Shown: one piece after another, positions 25,601 to 36,000 of the stretch
How positions within the stretch are numbered: the stretch's first letter is position 1
Layout of the letters: every line of letters starts with the position of its first letter
NCBI RefSeq assembly: GCF_000276665.1
Contig: NW_004955436.1
Span: 22,160,846 to 22,224,845, forward strand
Length of the DNA stretch: 64,000 nt
Direction: 5' to 3'
From: Chinchilla lanigera
Lineage: Eukaryota > Chordata > Mammalia > Rodentia > Chinchillidae
The notes under the pieces: model-generated
Seen by the model: the letters and a program-made list of their open reading frames with translations, nothing else
Databases searched by the model: none
What the model was told of the DNA's origin: nothing
Program-made: the position numbers and the translations under genes

Positions 25601-28600
25601 TTACCTTCCAGGGTGTCGGGAAAAAATAGAAACTTGGGCTTGGACACTCGGAGAACTTTTGAAGACAATGATGTTATGTTTAGAAACCACTGCACCTGAC
25701 CACGTTTACCATTCATTTATTTATTTTGATTTTATTAGTGAATCATGCTTAGTGGAGTTTCCCAGCTATAGGATGGATTAACCTTGAATTTTGAGTCATG
25801 TCATTAACTGTGGCTGTACCTTTATGTTCATCCTCCTATTCACTACTATGACTTTTTCAAGTCTTACCAACAAATGTTTCCTCAAATGGCTTTGTAAAAC
25901 GAAGACAGAATTAAGAAAATTAGAGATCATTATTACAATAAGCATTTATTTATCAAAAACTCCTAAAACATTATGGGAATTTATTGCTTCGTGTTATATT
26001 TGTATTTCACTCATACACAAGGAGGTTTCCATCATTTAAGTCAAAACCCTTTTGTACCCTTTGAAATCATTTTACTTTATTGCAGAGACTCTGACTTTTG
26101 AAATATATTTGATTAACATGACATCTTACAAAAAGGTTTTGTGATGTTAAGATTAGTTTCTTACTGTTGTCCATTTTACTTTTTGAATCTCTTACAGTGC
26201 CAGTGCCAAGCAATGTTCGAATTCAGTCCTATAACATGAACCCAGTCCTGTACTGGGACTACCGGAGCATGCCCCAGGATGTTGTTTTTGCTGTGGAGGT
26301 AAAGCACTACGGGTAGGTGTTGTTCTTCTCTCCTTTCCATTCTGTTTTTATTTAAGTCCTTGAACATTCCGTGACTGTTTTCCTTCCATCATCCTTCCCT
26401 CCTGCATGGCAAACCTTCCTGAACTGATGGTAGATTTTCAGAGATGCTGAGAATGCAAATTAATTCTTTGTAAATTACCTCCTCAGAATAACTGCTGTGC
26501 AGTGGGCAGTATGTAGCAGCTGGATTGTTGATCTTTAGAGCAGGCCTTAGAGTTTGAATTGAGCCTCTTTATCATAAGGTATTGTGTAATACAGTTCTAG
26601 TATCCTTTATGCTTGGGACCAGAAGTGTTCTGATTTTTACTTCTGTTCAGAAGTATTTCTGATTTTTTTCAGATTTTGAAATATTGGCATATGGATAATT
26701 AGGTATGTTGGGGATGGGATCCAAGTCTAAACATAAAATTCATTTATATTTCATATACATCTTATACCTAAGGTATAAATATAAGTATATAACAATATAT
26801 AAATATAAATTTATAAATTGCCTGAAGGTAATGTGATACACTATAATTTTATGCATGAAACTAAGTTTCGTGGTGCAGAATTTTTCTGTTTTGGCGTCAA
26901 GTCAGTGTTCAAAAACTTTTGGATTTTGGAACATCTTGGATTTCTGATATTTTTGGATTAAGGATGCTGGACCTGTACTTCCAACCAAAGTAAGGGTTTC
27001 CTGCTTCGTCTGTCTTCTCCATCCTATTCTTGTTTAGCGCTTCCTACCAGCTTTGTGCTGTAAATGAAAAATAAAACACAGAGATAGTTCAAGTTTGTGA
27101 TAACAATAAAAGTTACCTTTGTGTTTCTTTATTCCTCTTCATTTTAGGAATAAATGGATTAATGCCTGCAACAATACACCTCATCATCATTGCAGTATTT
27201 CCAACGTTAATAACCCAGATCTTCCTATCTGGGCCAAAGTTAAAGCTAGAGTTGGACAAAAAGAATCTGCCTATGTAGAAAGCAAGTCCTTTGTCATATG
27301 TGAACATGGTATGTAGAATGAATACATGTGAATATTAAATTGGAACATGCATGTTTTCTGTGCATGTTTGCTTTTATTAGCAGTTGTTAGAAATGATCAT
27401 AATGTGTAGGACATATTGGGAGGAGTTTAGGGTGAGCCAGTATCATTCCTTTTCCTCCAGCCCCACAGAAACAACCATCTCTTCACTGCTTCTACACTAA
27501 GTTTCCACTCCATGCAGATCTGGAGCAGCTGCCCAGCTTCGCCTTGCATCACTCTTCCCTCCCCGTGTGGTCTGTAATCCCTTCAGAGAATGTTCACTGA
27601 GGGCTTTGGTTTCTGGCTGTCATTCTCCTGTTTACTTAAATCCTTAGTGTCTGTGGGCATTTGAATACCAACTTAATACGTGGAAAAGTTTTAGAACTCA
27701 TCTGTACACCCCTGTGATTTGTCAGCTCTTCGTTCTTCCAGTGTCTCACTCCAGTAGCACACTTCAGACTCCTGGATTTCTGTGCCAGTTCCTATTTGCT
27801 GACTCTCTGTGTTCTCCTTTGGTAGTCATACCTCATTTCTGAGTAAAATAAACCTTTAGGGGGCTGGGGATATAGCTCAAGGGCGCAACGCCTGCCTGGC
27901 AAGTGCACAATCCTGAGTTCATTTCCTGGTACCAAAAAAAAAAAAAAAAAGTTTACAGTCATTTAACTCTACCATAGTCTGATAGTCCTTTGGTACCTCT
28001 TCTTCTAGCTTCCCCTCCTTTTTTTATTCAGCTTCAGTGCTAGATTACTTGAGCTGCTGCCTTTCCAGTGCTCCCCACTGCTTTGACTCTCCTTCTGCTT
28101 TTCATATTGTGCTGTCTTGGGCTCTTTCATAAGTTCTTTCGCTGCTTATCCTTTGAATTAGCCAGCTTTCCCATTGTAGACACAATACCCAACACACACA
28201 ACTCAAAGGAGGGGAGGTTTAATTTGGCTCATGTTTTACGGAGACTCAGTCTGTGGTCACCTGGCTCCAGGGCAGGAACATCATGGTGGATGAGCCTGGT
28301 GGTGCAGAGCTGCTCAGTTCATGGTGGCTGGGAAGCAGAGGTGCCAAAGAGGAAGGGGTAAAGGACCAGACTTTGACCCCAAGGCCACACCTTCACCATC
28401 TTCCCAGGCAGCAGAAGTGTGATCCACCAGGCCTCTGGGTAGAGCCCCAAAGCCACTCTAGTTGACCTTGCATCCTAACCACTGTACCCTTAAGTAGTCT
28501 ATTCTTCCAAATCCTATTTTTGTTATCTGATACATTCTATCTGTTTTGTCAGAGTTTCCCCTACTGATTTTTCAAGGGCCAGAGATGTGCTAGAAAGTGT

Positions 28601-31600
28601 ACCAAGCCCTGAGGAACATTAAACAGATCTTCCTGGCACACAGTTGGTGCGCTGTAAACTTAAAGCATAGTTAAATGGTTTACCAGTGAAGTCTTAAACA
28701 TCCGCAATGAATGGTTGCTGAATAATTGAATATCTAGGTCTGATTTTCACAGTAAAAATTGAATTATTAGCAAACTTTTATAGAGGCTGCATGCCATTAA
28801 CCCATGCATCTTGAAGATACAGTTTTTCTGAGGAAAGACAACTAAATTAAATGCCTTTCAGAAACAGGTTTTAGAAATCTACTTTTTTCTTAACCTATAA
28901 AAACAAACATAAAAAGTACTTAATAGAGCTTTTTTATGTTAAAATTTTAATTTTTTTTATATCAAGTCCATAGCCAATTTCTCCTGAATTAGAAATGAAA
29001 TTCAACTGCTAAAGAGTTTGGATAAGAGTACTTCTTGTGTGAGATTTATGGAATATTTGTGAAGCGTATTCGGAATATCCTCTAGATTTTTGTGGAGTAA
29101 TTTAAATGTGGTCCTACTTAGTCAAGGTATCCTACTTTAGGTAAAATGTGGTCCTGCTTTAGTAAAAAACAAAAAAGAGTGGCTTAGTTGATTGATTTTG
29201 ATAATTCTATGGAATGTACTCTGAGGTTCCGAGGCCAGTATTAACTATACTGCTCTCTCCCCAGGAAAAGTTGGACCGCCTGAAGTAAATGTTACACGGG
29301 AGGAGAACCATATCGCTGTTGATGTGATTCACCCTTTAATGATAGAAGAGCAGGAAAGTATGTATTTTGAAGATCCTTGTTCTGGATTTAACTACAATGT
29401 GTACGTGAGAGTGAACAGAAGTGAGGTAGGTATTTCTGTTTCATATTTTTTATATATTTAGAGTGTACAGAGTTGATTATTAGTTTCTTTTTATTAGTAA
29501 GTGTTTGCAATACATAATAATTATATTGATCTTAAAGAATTGATACCTATACATACCACATCTGTTTTTCTATAGCTAGTTATAAGTTATTTCTTTATGT
29601 TGTATATTGAAAGTGGAATGCTGATGATACTCAGGCAAAACCCCTGGTCATAACTTCTAGGAAGAAAATATGTATGGATGCTCATGAAAGGAATTGCTAT
29701 GTAATTAATCACTACCACTGACTAGATGAGTACTTCTAAGTTTTTTCTTTGCCTCATTAATAAGATGGCCCTGTATCTCCACACGTTACATGGGATAATG
29801 TAATTTTTTTCTCTTCTAGTGATGATGTAAAATAATGTGCATTTATAATTTGAATCATTTTTGAAAAAGAAAATAATATAACTGTGGGGATATCATCATG
29901 TTATTCAAGCACTGGTGTGGGGTCCATGCATTGATTGGAACTGTTCTGTATTCTCTACATGATGGCATTTCTTTATTTGATAAATGTAGTATCTGCCTGC
30001 GAGGCATATAGGAACACAGCTGAGAGCAGGGTGACCAAACTCAGAGTAACTGCTGTGCAGTGGGCAGTGTGTAGTGGCGGGGCTGTTGATTCTTAGAGCA
30101 GGCCTCCCAGGGAAGGTCGTGACTGCTGGCAGGGGAGGTTGGGATGTGAGCCCCGTGGATGTACATGGGAGAGCATTTTGGGAAAGGACGCAGCAGGGGC
30201 ACGGCGGTCACATGAGGGTAGCAGCCAGTGGGCCAGTGGGGCTGGCAGGTGCGGGAAGCGGCTGAAGGCAGAGGACATTGGAGGAATGTCTGTGACTGTG
30301 ACAGGACACAGTCTGTGACAGGACATTGACTGTGATCCTTTTATTGCACCTTGGGAAGATTTAAGCAAAAAAGTGATGTCTGATTTAGATTTTAAAATAT
30401 CTTCTCAGTGGTTGGCAGAGGCCTTTCTGAAATACAGATCTAATGATGTTAGTCCACTGCTTAAAACTTCACGCAGCCCCATTAGCTATAAAATAATGAG
30501 TTTCTTTCCATGATGTGGCCCATAGGCTCTTGTGACTTAGCCTTGTGCTCCCCTCCAGTCCCCATCTTCTCATTCTTACTGTTTTTTTGTTTGTTTGTTT
30601 TTTTGTTTTTTGTTTTTCTTCTGGTACCAGGAATCGAACTCACGACCTTGCACTTGCAAGGCAGCCCCTTTGCCACTGAGCTAAATCCCCAACGCCCCCA
30701 TCTTCTCATTCTTTTCAGCATTGTTTTCACCCATGCTTCAGGGAACCACTGGTTCCTTGATCCCTGAAACCGCCATGTTCTCTCATAGAACACCCTTCTC
30801 ACCCTTCTCCATTTAGCAAATTTCTATCCATTCTTCAGTAGCTGAGGCGCAATCTCTGCTTTAATTCTTTTCTGGGCCAGTGGACTGTTTCCTTTCTGTT
30901 GTCTTGGTTCCAAATAGGGTCCCTCTGGCAGTACTTTTCAGTCCTTGCTACATTTCTTTCTTACCTCTCTTCAACTCTAATCATAAGGTACCACCATCCG
31001 ACCTGCATTTGTCAGTACCATGTCACTGCAGTGAAATCCCTAAGACAACTACCATATGAAGAGGAAAGGGTTAATCTCTCTGTGACCCTTTGCTACTGGG
31101 AATTAACCCTGGACCTCACATATGCTAGGCCAGCACTGAGTTATACACCTGAGTTACACCCCTAGCCCAAGTGATTACATCTCAAACCGGACCAGAGACA
31201 GAGGGGAAGATTGGGGTCTCATAATCCCTCCCAAGGGCACACCTCCAGTGACCCTAGACCTCCCATAAAGCTCCACCTCTGAAAGGCCCACCATAACACC
31301 ACCCTGGGGACCAACCCTGTTTTATACATGGACCTTTGTTTTGTTCTGGTACTGGGAATCCAACTCAGGACCTTGCACTTGCCAAGCAGGCACTTGTGCC
31401 ACTGAGCTATATCCCCAGCCCCTATACATGGACCTTTGGAGGACCCGTAACCAAACCACAGTACTACTTTTGTGTCTTCAGGTCCTAGCACAGTTGACCC
31501 ACACACTGGCGGATAGAATGAAAGATAAACTTTATATCGATCATTTGTAGGTCCTACTTCCCAGAGATCCTGCTGCCTTTGCACATTACTTTTATCATCC

Positions 31601-32976
31601 TTCCCATAAAACTTCACTAGCTATGTTTCTAACACCTTAGGAATAGGAAAAATTAACATCTGTTTAACATCTAACAGTGAACATTCCTCTGTCCAAGTTT
31701 TTGATAGATGCACATCATCATGCTATGTTGTAACAAATTGACTTACTATTTGATATCAGAAGTGTTTCAGATATGTTTAAGATTCATCATATGTACACTT
31801 TATGGTGTATGTGGGTGTGTGTGTTTTCCTTGGTTTTGACCAAGGTAAGGTGGATATATTTTATAGATTAAAGAAGCAATGCTTTTTTTTTTCCATGTAG
31901 ACCCAAAAGCACACCCTCATAGGGGAGGACTGCCTCGACATTGTATGCCGTTTAAGAATTCCAGTGTCCTCACTGAATACTCAGTACTGTATTTCAGCAG
32001 AAGGACTCTTAGGTCACTGGAATGTTAAAACTGAAATGTCAAAAGAAAATTGTATTACCATTCACAGTAGCAGCGTAAAAGGTAAGTTCTTGCCATTTCT
32101 TCTTAAATACAGAAAAAGGTAACTAAAAGAGGGTAATGTAAGAAGAGGCTGATTTATTTGCAGTTTCAGAAAAATGTTAAAACATTCAGTAGCTCCATCG
32201 CTCTCAGAGGCAGTTTCTGAGGTAATAATATGTATATACAAAGTAAACCATTGGAAAGCCATTTGATAACCCAGAAAAAGATATAATAAATATGTAAAAT
32301 TGTAGGTATAAATAGCTGCATTCAGAAGTTTACCATAGTTAATTTGTAAGATTAAAAAATCCAGAAGATAATAAAATTATCTGTAATCCTATCATACCCC
32401 CAAAATATGCCATTATTCACAGTTCATTGTTTTCTTTTCATTCTATTTTTCTCTTTGGTTTTTTATGTATCCATTGCATTTCATAGTGTATATAATTTTG
32501 TGTACTAGAGAGTTTCTTTTTCTTTACATACTCACTGGCATTTGTTCTGTGTTGTTACTGTTTTGATAGTAGCCATTCTAATTAGGGTTAGATGGTGTCT
32601 CATTGTAGGTTTATTGTTTTTGTGTTAAGATAATGCCTCACTGTGTGTGTGGGTCACACTTGTCTTGAACTCTCAACCCTCCTGCCTCAGCCTCCCAAGT
32701 GCTGGGCTTACAGTTACAATGCCATCCGAACCCACCTCTCACCTGTCATTCTACTTTTGATTTGTGTTTCCCTAATGGCTGATGATACTGTTTTTTTCAA
32801 ATATTTCTTGACTACTTAGATACCTTCTTCTGAGAAGTATCTATTCAGATGATTTCCCATTTTTCAACTGTCTTACTTTTTTAGTTTGTTTTTTGAGCCT
32901 TTTATACAGTATGGTAAGTAAATAGCTGGTAGTTACTTTCCACCATTCTGTGGATTGTCTCTTCACTCGTTTCCAT

Positions 32977-33018
<42 letters not shown>

Positions 33019-36000
33019 CATAAGTTCTTTCTCAGCAAATTTAATACTGTTATATATGAAAGCTATTTATTTGTTTACAGGTTCTAATAGTTTTCTGGTA
33101 GAGTCTTTAGCGTTTTCCATGTATAAAACCATATCTTTTACAAGTAGGGATAATTTATCTTCCTTCCTGTTTATTTGCCTTTTATGTCTTTCTCTAGCCT
33201 AGGTTAAAACTTACAGTACTTGTAGAATAAGAGCCATGAGAATGGGCACATTTTCCTGATCTTAGAGGAAATACTGTCAGCATTTCTCCATTGGTATATT
33301 GACTGTGGGTTTGTCACATACAGCCTTTATTATGTTGCATTCTGATCTTTCTACACTTGATTTGTTAAGGACTTTTATCATGAGGAGATGTTGAGTTTTA
33401 TCATATGCTCTTCCTGCATCTATTGAGATGGTCTTTTGACTTTTACTCTTCTTCCTGTTGATGCTGGTGCATTATATTTATTGATTTGTATATTTTGAAG
33501 CATGTTTGCATCCTTAGGATGAAACCAAGTTGATTGTGATTAATGATCTTTTTTGGTGCACTGTTGAATGCAATTTTCTAGTACTTTTTGAAAATTTTTA
33601 CATCTGTGTCCATCAGATGTATTAGCCTTTAGTTTTCCTTCTTTGTTGTGTCCTAGTCTAATTTTGTTACTAGTGTCAAGCTGGCCTCATAAAATAAGTC
33701 TGGAAGGGTTTCCTTCCTGTCTTTCAGTTCTTTCGATAGTTTGAGAGTTGGCATTAGCTCTTTAAAAGTTGGTAAACATTCAGCAGTAAAGTGATCCTAA
33801 ATTTTTCTTTGGAGCCTAATAGTGATTCAATCTCATTATTTGTTTTTCATCTGTTTTCTTTTTTTCTTTCCTTTATGTCCTTATGGTTCAATTTTGGTAG
33901 GCCTGATGCATCCAGAAATGTATCTATTTCTTCTAGATTTGCAGTTTGCTAGCATGGTTTATTATAATATTCTCTGTTGATCTCTTGTATCCTCTGATGT
34001 TATTTACAGATACTTTTTTGAAAACTGGAAATCAAGGATGAAGTGTTAGACCTAATATGTATTGCTAATAACTTCCAGGCTCTTATATAAAAGTTTAAAG
34101 CAGGAGACTTAGAATAATGTAACAGATTTTATATTATGCTGTTTGAAAAATAAAATGCAGCTTCATGTACAGAATGTGAAACAGTGTAATGCACATGCTG
34201 AGGGGCTGTTTTCTTGGAAACCTGAATTATAGCCAGGTAGTGCACACGGGGTCCTGATGCTGCGGGAGGCTGAGGTGGAAGGATTGGAGGTTCGGGCCCA
34301 GCTTGGACAGCTTATTAACCTAGTGAGACCGTTTCAGAATAAAACATTTTAAAAAGGGCTGCAGGTGTCGTTCACTGTGAAGGCTCTGGGTTCAGTCCCC
34401 ACAGTACAGCCCCCCAAAATCCCCAACCCCAACGAAAAAGCCTGAGTTATAATAGGATATTACGGCCACACGGTGGCAGCACCACGCCTATGAGCGGCAC
34501 CCTTCGCGTCCGGCCTCTCAGGCTGCGCTTCCATTAGCCCAAGCACTAGAGTTCATTTGGTGGTTGTTTTGTCTTTTACTGTGTTGTAGTGATTTAATTT
34601 TGTCACATCCTGTATCGAGCATATTGTAAGCACTAAGTACTCATTTCTACAGTTCCTTTCCCAAACGATCAGCTTTGGAACAGAAATTAGAGAAAACACC
34701 ACACACAGGACCGCACGTGGCCACAGCACGTGGAGTACTGTTCATGTTTCTTTACAAGAGAGGACTGTGAGAAAAATGCTAACGAGTGTGTTACGAAAAT
34801 TAAAGGCACAGTGCAGTAAAATGCACAGTGGTGATTGTGTGTTCTGAACCAAGTCTTTCCCGTTTTTTGTGTTTATATCTGGTTTAGTGTCCTGAGGACT
34901 TTATTCCTCTGTGTGTGGGCATTTGTGTATTTTATAAGCATTTGCACTCTTGAAATAAATATAACAGAAGATTCTGAGGAATAGAGCTAAGTTATTTTAA
35001 GAGTTACGTCACTAAAGTTTATTTCTCAAGACAGATATTTTGCAGTTCTTCTTTCCCCTTAACTGAAAGAAAAGCATGGCCCTAAAAACACACTGTGTGG
35101 GAGACTGTAAGGAAGCCGCTGTGAAAGAGCTATCTGACTCCCTGATGTGAGGGCAGGGTAGGCCCAGGCAGTTCTCGAATCACAGAATGGGGAAGAATCG
35201 TATCGCACTCTAGGTTAGATACCTGTTTTTTGCTCAGATTGCCTGTTCTTTAAAACTCGTATCGTATTTATTAACTAACGTATAAATCTATCAAATAGTA
35301 GTGTTAAGACATTTGCTGCATAATAGCAATATGACACCTTAATGCTAATTTGTGACTTTTCTCTTTGTTTTAGATCCTATTTGGGTTCCAATTGTTGTTG
35401 CCGTACTACTCTTTCTAGTCGTTATCCTAGTAGCTGCTGCCTGTCACTTTAAGAAGAACTCATGTAAGAAGAACAAAATAATGCTACCCAAATCTTTGGT
35501 AATTTATTTTTATATATTTTTCTGTAGTTATTAATGTTCAAATGTTAATGCTAACCTTTTGTGACAGTTTCTTCACATTGTTTTTAAAATGGAGTGATGT
35601 TCAGCAAAACAATGTGATGTGATACGATGATATGATCGTAGTATTATAGTACTTTTCGTTTAGAAAAGCACTGACCACTCACACAGTCCATCACACATTC
35701 AGAACCACAAGCATCTTTATGGTACACCAAGGATTTTTTTGTACTCAGGACAGAAACACAAGTCTGGTAAGGAGCTTAGACTCTGATGGGAAGCAAAGAT
35801 GAGTTTGTGATGGGTAGCTAGTCAGTGTGATTGGTTCAGAGGTAGAAGTTTATACCCAGCCAGAGAGGACTCCGTCCAGCGCTTGGGCTGAGGATGTTGG
35901 GGCTGTCCTGGAGCCCATGACGCCTGAGCAGTCCTGAGGGACAGTAGTTTATCCAGGTGCTAAGGGGTAGAATGTACTAGGCCAAGAGTCTAGAAAGGCT

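Larger units (their letters stand above)
22653..26197 (+). other. IFNGR1: IFNGR1 intron 1
   Basis: A 3.5-kb intron with the CpG-island tail, an ID, a MIR, a B1-ID composite and a local direct repeat (24290-24387 and 24803-24899). The part 24900-26197 holds nothing recognised. Confidence 0.85.
26313..27147 (+). other. IFNGR1: IFNGR1 intron 2
   Basis: An 835-bp intron, nearly half of it a DNA-transposon fossil. It also holds the 65-bp segment shared with intron 4. Confidence 0.9.
27309..29264 (+). other. IFNGR1: IFNGR1 intron 3
   Basis: A 2-kb intron with one ID SINE and one antisense MaLR LTR. The parts 27309-27859 and 28493-29264 hold nothing that I recognise. Confidence 0.85.
31010..31470 (-). 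mobile_element. MaLR-type LTR, antisense, with two ID insertions
   Basis: GTCACTGCAGTGAAATCCC, CCCAAGGGCACACCTCCAG and CATGGACCTTTGGAGGACCC read as the inverse of a MaLR LTR around the IDs. Confidence 0.7.
29426..31900 (+). other. IFNGR1: IFNGR1 intron 4
   Basis: A 2.5-kb intron with an inverted pair of L2 fragments, an antisense MaLR LTR and three ID elements. The part 29426-30040 holds nothing recognised. Confidence 0.85.
32545..33990 (-). mobile_element. L1 LINE ORF2 relic, antisense
   Basis: The inverse of L1 ORF2 is readable in order: CCTAATGGCTGATGATACTG, GGTAGAGTCTTTAGCGTTTT, GACTGTGGGTTTGTCACATA, TCTATTGAGATGGTC and TGGCCTCATAAAATAAGT. It is interrupted by a B1 and a (TG)n tract and has no open frame. 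Confidence 0.85.
32082..35373 (+). other. IFNGR1: IFNGR1 intron 5
   Basis: A 3.3-kb intron, nearly half of it antisense L1. It also holds a B1, a (TG)n tract and a B1-ID composite. The part 34420-35373 holds nothing recognised. Confidence 0.85.

Noticed and set aside
31341..31550. Short frames with [16 protein letters not shown] peptides, here and at 19276, 22912 and 30510
   Set aside because: They are translations of ID SINEs and recur wherever an ID is present.
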